Shown piece after piece: positions 30,599 to 38,798 of a stretch of 64,000 nucleotides of DNA (within the stretch, counting starts at the first letter, position 1; each line of letters starts with the position of its first letter). The position numbers and the translations under genes were made by a program. Origin of the DNA: Micromonospora cathayae (lineage in GTDB: Bacteria > Actinomycetota > Actinomycetes > Mycobacteriales > Micromonosporaceae); NCBI RefSeq assembly GCF_028993575.1, contig NZ_CP118615.1, positions 2,790,001 through 2,854,000 on the forward strand, in the 5' to 3' direction. Under the pieces are notes generated by a model that was not told the DNA's origin, searched no databases, and saw nothing but the letters and a program-made list of their open reading frames with translations.

Positions 30599-31491
30599 TC
30601 CGTCTGACCGCGCTCGCCGGCCTGATGGCCTCCGTCGCCCTCGCCGCGCCCTCCCCGGTCGCCGGCGACGACGCCGAGTTCACCGTGTACCAGACCTTCA
30701 CCGCCTCGGCCGGATCCGGCGACCCCGGCGCTCCGGCACTGGCGGTCTGGATCCGCGACGCCGTCGCCTGCGAGACGTCCGGCGGCGGCAGCGCTGACCT
30801 CGACCGGCTGGCCGCCGACTTCACGCTCCGCGCCGACGCCCGGGTCGTGTTCGGCGTCGGCCTCGACGACCAGGAGGAGAGCGAGTACGGCAGCGCGGGC
30901 GTCGTCCTGCGGGGCGGGCCCGCCGAGTTCCTCGCCCTCGCACCGGTGGCGGGGACGGAACCGGGCCGGGTCGCCCTCGACATCTCCTGCCGGGCCTCCG
31001 ACGGCTCGTGGACCACGATCGTGAAGCACACCTGGGAACATCCCGGCTTCGAGAGCCTTCCGTTGCTCATGCCCGACGCCGAGGTCGAACAGGGCGCACC
31101 CGTCGCGGTGTACGACGTGACGGGGGTCTACCAGGAGCAGTTGGTGGACCCGGCCGTGTTCACCGCCGAGATCGACGGCATTGTCGCCACGATCGAGCCC
31201 GCCGACGAGAACGGTGCCGCGGCGGTCCGGCCGAAGGAGCCGCCGCGACCCGGCGTACACGTGCTCACCCTCACGTTCGAGGGACGGGAGCTGGTGACGC
31301 CGTTCGTCCAACGCGACGGGGCCTCCGCGGGGCCCTCCCCGGTCGCCGGGTCCTCGTCGCCCGCGGAGCCGGCCGCAGCCGCCGGACCCGCGTCGTCGAA
31401 CCCGGGCCGGTGGGCCTGGCCGCTGACCGCCGGCTCGGCCCTCGTCGTCGTGCTCGTGACGATCGTGGTCCTACGCCGACGTCGCCGTTGA
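30595..31491 (+). CDS. Exported, C-terminally membrane-anchored operon protein
   Basis: A 298-residue protein with a signal peptide (IRLTALAGLMASVALAAP), two beta-rich extracellular parts with a pair of cysteines (AVACETS and DISCRAS), a Pro/Ala/Ser spacer and a C-terminal helix WPLTAGSALVVVLVTIVVL followed by Arg residues, giving a type I topology. GGAAGGAG precedes its ATG, which overlaps the previous stop as ATGA. No enzyme motif is seen. It may hold or sense something outside the membrane for the system, or act as a partner of the S-4TM protein. Function unknown. Confidence 0.75.
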   Translation: MIRLTALAGLMASVALAAPSPVAGDDAEFTVYQTFTASAGSGDPGAPALAVWIRDAVACETSGGGSADLDRLAADFTLRADARVVFGVGLDDQEESEYGSAGVVLRGGPAEFLALAPVAGTEPGRVALDISCRASDGSWTTIVKHTWEHPGFESLPLLMPDAEVEQGAPVAVYDVTGVYQEQLVDPAVFTAEIDGIVATIEPADENGAAAVRPKEPPRPGVHVLTLTFEGRELVTPFVQRDGASAGPSPVAGSSSPAEPAAAAGPASSNPGRWAWPLTAGSALVVVLVTIVVLRRRRR

Positions 31492-31517
31492 GCCCGGAGC
31501 GGGCCTCAGGGGCACGG

Positions 31518-31589
31518 GTCGGTGGGTGCCCGGCTGTCGGTGGGTGGCCGGCCGTCGGTGGGTGGCCGGCTGTCGGTGGGTGGCCGGCC
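31518..31589. repeat. Four tandem copies of an 18-base unit
   Basis: GTCGGTGGGTGGCCGGCC and single-base variants start at 31518, 31536, 31554 and 31572 without gaps. They lie in the gap between the operon end and the convergent YdeI-like gene. Probable slippage product. Confidence 0.85.
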
Positions 31590-31645
31590 GCCCGACGGGA
31601 AACGTCAGCCCGTCGCGCGGACCACGGTCGGCAGGTGCCGGGTGC

Positions 31646-32269
31646 TCAGGAAGAAGGTGCCGATGGCGGCGGGTCCGTGGGCCTGGCCTTCTGCGGGTAG
31701 ATCGTCTCGTGTCGGGCGAGCATGGCGACGAACTCGCTGATCTTCCGTTCGCGGGTCTGGGCCCGTTTGACGGCGTTGAGGCGGTGGATGAGGGCGAACC
31801 GGTTGGTTTTGGTGAGTACGTCGAACATGGCCTGGGCGGCGGGGTCGGTGGCGATGGCGGCGAGGAGGTCGTCCGGTACCTCGGCTTCCGATGGTGGGGC
31901 GTAGGCGGCGGCCCACCGGCCGTCCGCCTTGGCGGCTTCCACGGCGGCGCGGCCGGTGGGCTGCATGCGTCCCTGGGCCTCAAGTCGGGCCACGTGCTCG
32001 ACGTTGCGTTGTGACCAGGAGCTGCGGGGGCGGCGTGGGGTGAACCTGATCCAGGAGGTCTCCTGGTCCCGTTTGCGGGCCTGTCCGTCGATCCAGCCGA
32101 AGCACAACGCCTCGTCGACCGCCTGCTGCCAGGTCAGTGTGGTGACGGTGCCGCCTTTCCTGGTCAGGGCGAGCCAGACGCCGGGCGAGGTGGCGTGGTG
32201 GGCCGACAACCAGGCGCGCAGCGCCTCGGCGTCCGCGACGATCAACTCTTCCAGCTCGGCGCCCGCCAT
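31646..32269 (-). CDS. YdeI/OmpD-associated family protein
   Basis: A 207-residue soluble protein of the YdeI/OmpD-associated family. The N-terminal half shows AWLSAHHATSPGVWLALTRK, then QQAVDEALCFGWIDGQARKRD and FTPRRPRSSWSQRNVEHVARL, all family hallmarks; the C-terminal half has the second helical repeat with VPDDLLAAIATDPAA and KTNRFALIHRL. Members are linked to stress or peptide tolerance in some bacteria but have no firm biochemical role. It converges on the conflict-type operon and appears independent of it. Confidence 0.85.
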   Translation of the reverse strand: MAGAELEELIVADAEALRAWLSAHHATSPGVWLALTRKGGTVTTLTWQQAVDEALCFGWIDGQARKRDQETSWIRFTPRRPRSSWSQRNVEHVARLEAQGRMQPTGRAAVEAAKADGRWAAAYAPPSEAEVPDDLLAAIATDPAAQAMFDVLTKTNRFALIHRLNAVKRAQTRERKISEFVAMLARHETIYPQKARPTDPPPSAPSS

Positions 32270-32441
32270 GACGGCAGACTAGCCGCTGCGCCGTGGCCGT
32301 GGCCCGCTGGCCGCCCGGGGACGTCGTCGACGGTCGGCCCGGTCGCGTGGTGGCGCGAACACCGGCATCCCGCCGGGCGGTCGCCGGCCCGGTCGGGACA
32401 CCGGGCCAGCGACCTTCTCCGGGGGGAGCGGTCGTACCGGG

Positions 32442-33824
32442 TCAGCGGGCCGGGGGCGGGGTCCAGCCGGTGGGCAGCTGCCCGATCCGGACCCGCTGCG
32501 GGTGGTCACCCACCGCCACGCTGGCGACCTTCTGCCCGGTGGCGAAGCTGATCGCGGTGACCCGGTCGGTGTCCGACTCGGAGATCACGCAGTCCCGGCC
32601 GTCCCCGCTGACCGTGGCCCAGTACGGCTTGCCCGCCGTCACCAGCGGGCCCGGCTGCAACGTGGCGCGGTCGACGACGGTGGCGTAGTTGTCCATGGTG
32701 CCGGCCACGCAGAGCTTCGTCCCGTCCGGGCTCATCGACAGCCCGTGGTGCCGGGAGTCGTTGACCCAGGTGGTCCGGTCCTCGCTCGTGTTCGGGTTCT
32801 TCGGCAGGGTGGCGATCCGGGTGATGGCGTCGCCGGCCACGTCGTACTCGACGACCCCGTTGAAGAAGGAGACCTGGAAGTACAGCTTCGACTCGTCGGG
32901 GGTGAAGACCGCCGGGCGGACCGCGTCGGACAGGTCGCGGCGGCCGGCGGCGTCGAGCCGGGGCCGCATGTCGATGGTCCGTACGGTGGCGAAGCTGGTC
33001 GCGTCCGCGATGGTGATCTTCCGGTCGCCCTTGGTCCAGTCCTGGCTGGGGTCGTCGAGCGAGGTGGTGACGTCCCCGATGGACAGGTTCCAGATGCGCC
33101 GGCCACCGTCGGTGTAGATGTTCTCGTGCGGCTTGTCCCCGGTCCTGAACGACCCGACCTCCCGCCCGGTGGCGATGTCGAGCACGTGCACCCGGTTGCC
33201 CAGCGAGGCGGACACCGCGACCCTGGTCCCGTCCGGGGAGACCGCCATGTGGTCCGAGCGGTACCCGGAGACCGGGAACCGCCAGCGGACCGCGCCGGTG
33301 GCCACGTCGATCGACACCACGTCGGCGAAGCTGGGCCGGGACGCGACCACGGCGGTACCGTCCGGCGTGGTGTACATGTCGTCGACGAGCTGGTCGTGGC
33401 CCTCGCCCGGCCCTTCCCGGACGCCCAGGTAGAAGGCCAGTCTGATCGGGTTCAGGTAGATCTCGCGGAGCCGTTCGGTCTTGTCGGGGATCACGTTGAT
33501 CCGGCCGAGCCGGGCGTAGTCGCCCCGGGACCGGATGACGTCGACCGTGCCCTCCCAGTTGTTGCCGACGAACATCACCTCCTGAAGGGCGGTACCGTCG
33601 ACCGGACCGTCGGCGGGTCGGTGAACCTGGCCACCGGGACGGGTGACGCCGGGACCAGTGACACCGGTACCGGCGACGCCGGCCGGTTCGGCGGGACCGG
33701 CGGCGCCGGCCGGAACCGGGCCGCCGCCGGCGACGACGAGGAGGGCGAGCGTGGTGGCGGTGGCCCCGTGCCAGCGGGGACGGCGACCACGGGCGCGCGG
33801 GGGCAGGGGTGCTGCTGCTGTCAT
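32442..33824 (-). CDS. Exported YVTN-type beta-propeller protein
   Basis: A 460-residue protein. GGAGCGG seven bases before the ATG at 33824 decides the start; an Arg-rich signal peptide ends near PAGAAG. Propeller repeats are plain: VATGAVRWRFPVSGYRSDHMAVSPDG, VHVLDIATGREVGSF, HHGLSMSPDGTKLCVAGT and AISFATGQKVASVAVGDHPQRV. Such YVTN propellers are surface or periplasm-like binding proteins. No catalytic residues are obvious. A PucR-type regulator is divergent from it across an inverted repeat, so the pair may be a regulated unit. Confidence 0.8.
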   Translation of the reverse strand: MTAAAPLPPRARGRRPRWHGATATTLALLVVAGGGPVPAGAAGPAEPAGVAGTGVTGPGVTRPGGQVHRPADGPVDGTALQEVMFVGNNWEGTVDVIRSRGDYARLGRINVIPDKTERLREIYLNPIRLAFYLGVREGPGEGHDQLVDDMYTTPDGTAVVASRPSFADVVSIDVATGAVRWRFPVSGYRSDHMAVSPDGTRVAVSASLGNRVHVLDIATGREVGSFRTGDKPHENIYTDGGRRIWNLSIGDVTTSLDDPSQDWTKGDRKITIADATSFATVRTIDMRPRLDAAGRRDLSDAVRPAVFTPDESKLYFQVSFFNGVVEYDVAGDAITRIATLPKNPNTSEDRTTWVNDSRHHGLSMSPDGTKLCVAGTMDNYATVVDRATLQPGPLVTAGKPYWATVSGDGRDCVISESDTDRVTAISFATGQKVASVAVGDHPQRVRIGQLPTGWTPPPAR

Positions 33825-33882
33825 GGGACCGCTCCTGACCGAGGGGGTAGCCGTGCCGGCGTTCCGCTCGGCGCGGCGCGGT

Positions 33883-33898
33883 GTTACTTTGCGGTAAC
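33883..33898. promoter_or_regulatory. Inverted repeat between divergent genes
   Basis: GTTAC (33883-33887) and GTAAC (33894-33898) form GTTAC-N6-GTAAC in an AT-richer patch between the YVTN propeller gene and the PucR-type gene. Candidate operator, possibly autoregulatory. Confidence 0.45.
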
Positions 33899-34002
33899 AG
33901 AAGGAAATCAGTCGAACCTGGACTCCCGGTAGGTGCCGGGAGCCAAGACCCGGGCGGACCGTTGTGCCCCGACCACAGCGGCCGTCGAGGGGAGCGGGGC
34001 TG

Positions 34003-35319
34003 ATGGCGCTGCCGGACCGGCTCGTGCCGCTGGGCGCGCTGCTGCGCGACATCGCCGCCGACCAGCGGATCGTGGACGAGATGGTCGAGGCGGCCCGGAC
34101 CGGCTCACCGGAGATCGCCCGGCTGCCGTGGGCGGAGAACCGCCGGCACGTGGCCGCCCTGCTCGCGGCCGGGCTCTCCTCGTTCGAGCGGCTGACCGAC
34201 CCGACCGAACGCGACTTCGCCGAGGCGCGCCGGCTGGGTGCCGCCCGGGCCGCCCAGGGCGTTTCGGTGACCGGCCTGCTCCGGGGCGTCCAGGCCGCCC
34301 GGCGGGTGGTGGTGGAGACCGCCCTCGGCCGGGGGCGGGCGGCCGGCATCCCGGACACCGCGCTGCTGGAAGGGCTGCTCGACCTGGACCGGTACGCGGG
34401 CGCGCTGGAACGGGCCCTGGTGGACGGTTACCACGCCGCCGAACGGGAGCTGGCCCACACCGAGCAGGACGCCCGCAACCGGGTGCTGCGTACCCTGCTG
34501 GCCGCCGGTCCGGGCGACCGGGCCGCCGACGGCACGGCCGGCAACGCGGTCGGCGGTCCGGCAGGCGGTGCGGTCGGTCCGGCCGGCGGCACGGCCGGCG
34601 GTGCGGTCGGGGGGACGGCCGGCGGCTCGGTGGACGGGTACCGGGCGGACCTGGTCCGGATCGGCCTGCGTCCGGACGGGAGCTACCACTGCGTGGTCAC
34701 CGACGTGACCGACCCGGCCCGGATCCGTACCGCCGAGCGGCGGCTGTCCCGCTGTGGCGCCGTGTTCGGCACGGTCGACGACCGGCTGACCGGGCTGTCG
34801 CCGCACCGGCCGGCGGCCGACGCGTTCGACGGTACGACGCTCGTGGTGGTGGCCCCGGCCCGACCGCTGGCCGACCTGGCGGCGGTGCACGGGCTCTGCG
34901 CCGCCGCGCTGCGGGCCGCGACCGAGGCCGGGCTGCGCGGCCGGCACGGGCTGGTCGACCTGGCCGGCGAGACCGCGCTGGCCGCGCAGCCGGCCCTGGC
35001 CGACCTGCTCAGTACGACGATGCTGGCGGCTCTCGACCCGGCGGACGGGTTCCACCGGCAGCTGGCCTCGACCGCGCTGGTCTACCTGGACCACGGGCAG
35101 CGGCTGGACCACACGGCGGCGGCCCTGCACCTGCACCCGAACACGGTCCGGTACCGGTTGCGGCGGTTCCAGGAGCTGGTGGCGGTCCCGCCGCCGCTCG
35201 CCGAGCCGGGCGGCGGCCGGTGGTCGGTGCTGGTCACGGTGCGCTGGTGGTGGGCGCTGCGTACCTGGCTGGCCGGCGCGGAGGGCGACGGAACTCCCGC
35301 GTCCCGCCTCCGGCGCTGA
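34003..35319 (+). CDS. PucR/CdaR-type helix-turn-helix regulator
   Basis: A 438-residue regulator. GAGGGGAG eight bases upstream favours the ATG at 34003. The N-terminal half is helical (PLGALLRDIAADQRIVDEMVEAARTG; GLLRGVQAARRVVVETALGRG), the middle has an Ala/Gly-rich linker of about 30 residues with visible repeats (34530-34630), then a GGDEF-like domain without the catalytic motif, and the C-terminus carries the PucR helix-turn-helix TAAALHLHPNTVRYRLRRFQEL. PucR-type proteins regulate catabolic or secondary pathways, usually near their own gene. The divergent YVTN gene is the nearest candidate target. Confidence 0.85.
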   Translation: MALPDRLVPLGALLRDIAADQRIVDEMVEAARTGSPEIARLPWAENRRHVAALLAAGLSSFERLTDPTERDFAEARRLGAARAAQGVSVTGLLRGVQAARRVVVETALGRGRAAGIPDTALLEGLLDLDRYAGALERALVDGYHAAERELAHTEQDARNRVLRTLLAAGPGDRAADGTAGNAVGGPAGGAVGPAGGTAGGAVGGTAGGSVDGYRADLVRIGLRPDGSYHCVVTDVTDPARIRTAERRLSRCGAVFGTVDDRLTGLSPHRPAADAFDGTTLVVVAPARPLADLAAVHGLCAAALRAATEAGLRGRHGLVDLAGETALAAQPALADLLSTTMLAALDPADGFHRQLASTALVYLDHGQRLDHTAAALHLHPNTVRYRLRRFQELVAVPPPLAEPGGGRWSVLVTVRWWWALRTWLAGAEGDGTPASRLRR

Positions 35320-35586
35320 CCGACGGGCCGCGGTCGGGCGAGGGCGGGCCGCGGTCAGGGCACGGGCGGGCCCGCGGTCAGGGCACGGGCGGGTCGTCGG
35401 GTGACGGGCGGGCCCCGGGTGACGGGCGGGCCGCAGTCAGGCGGCGGCGGGCCGCGGTGGTCGGACGCCGGGCGGGCATTGACGGCGCGGTGACGCCGTG
35501 GTGACGCGGGCGCAGCAAACTCGCTGGTGGGTGAGCGGGTCAAACCGGCCACACCCAGTCCCGCAGCGGCCGTCGGAGGGGATCCC

Positions 35587-35943
35587 ATGATCAGGACGAT
35601 GGTCTGGATGCGTACCCGGGAGGGTTGTGAGCAGCTCTTCGAGGCCGAGTGGCTGGCGGCGGCGGAAAAGATCCGTACCCTCGACGGCTGCCTCTGCCAG
35701 GAGCTGATCCGGGACGCCGACGACCCGCGCAGCTACCTGATCGTCAGCGACTGGACCGATCGGGAACGGCTCGACGCCTTCGGTCGTAGCGAGTACCGCG
35801 ACCACCTGATGCGCGTGATCCAGGAGCTACGGGAGTCCGCGCAGCGCAACACGTACCAGGTTCTGCGCACCGTCCGCGGCGAGCCGGAGGAGCTCGTCCG
35901 TCCGATCTCACCCAAGGAGCAACCATGGTCTTCCGCAACGTGA
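35587..35943 (+). CDS. Antibiotic biosynthesis monooxygenase (ABM) domain protein
   Basis: A 118-residue protein with one ABM-type ferredoxin-like fold: IRTMVWMRTREGCEQLFEAEW, GCLCQELIRDADDPRSYLIVSDW and LDAFGRSEYRDHL. GGAGGGG precedes the ATG at 35587. In aromatic polyketide pathways such proteins oxidise anthrone-type intermediates without cofactors. Its end overlaps the tandem TcmI gene by 19 bases in another frame, so the two are co-expressed. No ketosynthase or acyl carrier gene is nearby. Confidence 0.8.
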   Translation: MIRTMVWMRTREGCEQLFEAEWLAAAEKIRTLDGCLCQELIRDADDPRSYLIVSDWTDRERLDAFGRSEYRDHLMRVIQELRESAQRNTYQVLRTVRGEPEELVRPISPKEQPWSSAT

Positions 35944-36587
35944 TCGTCTGCCGCATGGTCCCCGGCAGCGAAGAGACGGTCGGTAACGTGTTCGGGCACT
36001 ACGACCGCACCACCCGGCCGCAGGACCTGGGCGTCATCGGGCGGTACCTGCTGTCGCACAACGGCCTCTACATCCACATCATCGAGCGGAAGCAGGACCC
36101 GAAGGTGTCCGGCCAGAACCGTGGCCTGCCCGCGTTCCAGAAGATCGCCGAGGAGATCGGGCCGTACGTGACGCCGTACCCGAGCTACTGGCAGAAGGCG
36201 TCGGACTCGGTGGCGAAGGAGTTCTACCACTGGGCACCGGACGGGGAGCGGCCCTCGGAGACCAGGTTGCAGGTGATCGTGGGCCGGATCAAGCCCGGTG
36301 CCGAACCCGACGTGGCGCGGGTCTTCGCCGAGTCGGACGCCGGGTCGCTGCCGGCCGAGATGGGGGTCGCCGGCCGCTGGTTGTACTCGATCGAGGACGT
36401 GTACGTGCACCTGCTGGAGCAGGACACCTCGGTCGCCGAGGCGCTGCGTCCCGACCACCGCAAGCCGGCCTTCGCGAAGGTGATGCAGGACCTGGCCCAG
36501 TACATCAGCCCGTTCGCGCCGGAGAAGTGGCAGAACCACCGGGACTCGCTGGCCACCGTCTTCTACCACTGGCAGGCGCGGGACTGA
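35925..36587 (+). CDS. Tandem TcmI-type polyketide cyclase
   Basis: A 220-residue protein made of two TcmI-like cyclase domains. The first (about 1-105) has FRNVIVCRMVPGSEETVGNVF, NGLYIHIIE and VAKEFYHW; the second (about 112-220) has LQVIVGRIKPGAEPDVARVFAESD, DVYVHLLE and LATVFYHW. TcmI enzymes close the last ring of aromatic polyketides and are normally about 110 residues; this one is a duplication or fusion. CAAGGAG lies before the ATG. It is paired with the ABM gene as an orphan tailoring cassette, possibly serving a distant type II polyketide or spore pigment cluster. Confidence 0.85.
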   Translation: MVFRNVIVCRMVPGSEETVGNVFGHYDRTTRPQDLGVIGRYLLSHNGLYIHIIERKQDPKVSGQNRGLPAFQKIAEEIGPYVTPYPSYWQKASDSVAKEFYHWAPDGERPSETRLQVIVGRIKPGAEPDVARVFAESDAGSLPAEMGVAGRWLYSIEDVYVHLLEQDTSVAEALRPDHRKPAFAKVMQDLAQYISPFAPEKWQNHRDSLATVFYHWQARD

Positions 36588-36600
36588 CCAACGTGACCGT

Positions 36601-36637
36601 ACGGTGCCGCCGGGGGATCGCCCCTGTGCGGCACCGT
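36601..36637 (+). terminator. Hairpin after the cyclase gene
   Basis: ACGGTGCCGC (36601-36610) and its exact complement (36628-36637) form a 10-base stem 13 bases beyond the stop, with a smaller GGGG/CCCC pairing inside the loop. Confidence 0.65.
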
Positions 36638-37283
36638 GCCGTTGGGGCCCGGCCCGCTCACCCGCCGCCGCCGGGCCACTACCAGGATTGCGGTGAGCAG
36701 GTGCGCGATGCTATCGGGCATCTGCGCGGTGGACGGAGGACCGCTGCGGGGATCGCGGTCCTGGTATCTCTTCCTCCCGTACTCCTGCGGGAATCCCACG
36801 GCTCCTCCAACCCGGTGGTCCGCTCGGGGGCGCGATGCTAGGCCGCCGACCGCCCCGGCCCACCCGATGATGTCGTGATGCCGACTCGCCACAGCTCGCC
36901 GCAGTCGGCTGATCCTGCCTGAACGGTGCCGCCGCGCCTTCCGGCGGACCAGCCGACCGTCCCGAGTAGACGGACGCCGTCGTCCGATGGGACAGAGGTG
37001 AGGTCTGTGCAGGCCACGGGGTGACGAACGGGTCGACTCTCCACATCGGACGGGCGTACGATCCGGATATCCACGACCGACGTCGAGGCCGACGGCGTCG
37101 TCCGGCCGATCACAGCAGTAGGCGGTGGTGCCGGCCGCTGTCGCGCCGGGTGGTCCGCCACCCGGCCGGACCTGCTGGTCGGCAGAGGAACCGCCCAGCA
37201 CACCGATCCCATCGGCGATCCGGCCTCTGGTCGCCGCGTCCGACGGATCACCGCGAGGACTTGCGCCGACCCCGGAGGTGGAC
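36638..37283. other. Long non-coding stretch upstream of the vWA-TIR operon
   Basis: About 650 bases without a supportable gene. Reading frames here lack ribosome sites and family similarity I can recognise. It should hold the promoter of the vWA gene. Confidence 0.45.
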
Positions 37284-38798
37284 ATGTCGCCCGACAACAT
37301 CGATCTTCGCGTACTGGCCGAGCGGCCGGTGGTGCGCGACGATTCTCCGAGCGAGGTCGACCTGGTGGTGCACGTGGCCACCAGCCGGAGCATCGGTGAC
37401 CAGCCGGCGAGCCACGCCCTCAACCTCTGCGTGGTCATCGACCGGAGCATAAGCATGTCCGGTCACAAGCTGGAAGCCGCCAAACAGAGTTGTGTCGAGA
37501 TCTGGGAGAACCTGAACCCGGGCGACCACTTCACGGTTCTGGCGTTCGACCACGACGTCTTCCGGGTGAGCAACCCGCAGACGCCGCCCGACCAGGTCAA
37601 AGACCGGATCATGGCGCTGGGCGCCGGCGGCTCCACCAACCTCGCGAAGGGCTGGTACCTGGGCCTGCTCGAACTCCAGAGCTACAGCACCGACCGACAC
37701 CTCAACCGCATGATTCTGCTCTCCGACGGTCAGGCGAACCAGGGCGAGACCAAGCCGTCGCTGCTCGGCGCGGAGTCCGGCCGGGCGCGCGACGAGCTGG
37801 GGATCACCACCTCGACCGTCGGGATCGGCACCGACTTCCAGGAGGACATCCTCGCCGCGATAGCCCGCGCCTCCGGTGGGAGGTTCTGGTACATCGGCGA
37901 CTCCAGCATCCAGGACATCATCCGCGAGGAGTTCAGCGGCGCGCTGTCGGTCTACCTCGAACGCCCGAGCGTCCGGCTCGACCTGCCGGCTCCGGCATCC
38001 GTGGTCGCCGAGTACCACGACCTCGCCAGGGTGGCCGGTCGCTACCGCCTGCGTCCGATCAAGGGGAACGACCGGTTCGCGTTCGGTGTGCGGCTGCTGG
38101 TCGATCCCGCGCAGGTCGACGGCGTCGAGCTGCCCGTCACCGCGACGCTGCTCGACGGCACAGGGACGGTCGCGTCGACCACGACCGTCCTCCGGCTGGG
38201 TGGCCTGGCGGAGTACGCCAGCAGCGTCGAGGACCCGACCGTCGCCATGGTCATCTCGCGCTACCTGACGGCGAAGACCGACGAGGAGATGGTGGAACAG
38301 GTCGATGCGGGCGATGTCAGCACCATGATCACGATGCTGGACAAGCAGTCGAGCCTGATGATGGAGATCGAAGGCAAGCTCGGCGGCGTCATGCCGCTGT
38401 CCTGGGAGGCGATGACCGAAGCGGAGCGGCTGAAGAACGAGCGGCTCCTGGCGGAACAGCGCATCGAGCGGGAGCAGCTCCTGCGGGAACTCGAGGAGAA
38501 CGAGTCCCTCCGGGTGGTGGGCGAACTGATCGACCTCGTCCAGGGGCTCGGCGCGGACGACCTCGTGCGTGACCTGGAAGGCCGGATCCGCAAGCACTAC
38601 CGGCACCGGTCGTACCGGGATCTCGACTACCACGGGCACAGCCCCGTCGACGTGTCCCGGGACCGTTCCGAAGTGACCGGTCTGCTCCAGGCCGCGATCC
38701 GCGTCGGTCAACGCGTCGCCGCGGACCACCCGTACGCCCGGGAGGAGATCTCCGCCATCGTCAGGAGGATCGGTGAGCAACTGGTGCGCCTTTCCTGA
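37284..38798 (+). CDS. von Willebrand factor A (vWA) domain protein
   Basis: A 504-residue cytoplasmic protein; GGAGGTG before the ATG at 37284 fixes the start. Residues about 45-220 are a vWA domain with a complete MIDAS: D53-x-S55-x-S57 (DRSISMSG), T118 (GGSTNL) and D148 (LLSDGQAN). A beta-rich middle (about 225-340) follows, then a charged probable coiled coil (about 385-425, TEAERLKNERLLAEQRIERE) and a helical tail. There is no signal peptide. It overlaps the TIR gene by 26 bases, so the two are coupled. In conflict systems vWA proteins act as metal-dependent scaffolds or sensors for effectors. Confidence 0.85.
   Translation: MSPDNIDLRVLAERPVVRDDSPSEVDLVVHVATSRSIGDQPASHALNLCVVIDRSISMSGHKLEAAKQSCVEIWENLNPGDHFTVLAFDHDVFRVSNPQTPPDQVKDRIMALGAGGSTNLAKGWYLGLLELQSYSTDRHLNRMILLSDGQANQGETKPSLLGAESGRARDELGITTSTVGIGTDFQEDILAAIARASGGRFWYIGDSSIQDIIREEFSGALSVYLERPSVRLDLPAPASVVAEYHDLARVAGRYRLRPIKGNDRFAFGVRLLVDPAQVDGVELPVTATLLDGTGTVASTTTVLRLGGLAEYASSVEDPTVAMVISRYLTAKTDEEMVEQVDAGDVSTMITMLDKQSSLMMEIEGKLGGVMPLSWEAMTEAERLKNERLLAEQRIEREQLLRELEENESLRVVGELIDLVQGLGADDLVRDLEGRIRKHYRHRSYRDLDYHGHSPVDVSRDRSEVTGLLQAAIRVGQRVAADHPYAREEISAIVRRIGEQLVRLS

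Noticed and set aside
23840..31491. Canonical CBASS system
   Set aside because: The nucleotidyltransferase belongs to the CCA/PAP type rather than the CD-NTase (SMODS) type, and no Cap2/Cap3-like or HORMA gene is present; only the S-4TM effector overlaps with that class.
31518..31589. Possible CRISPR array
   Set aside because: The 18-base units are gapless with no spacers and no cas genes occur; no CRISPR was found anywhere in the window.
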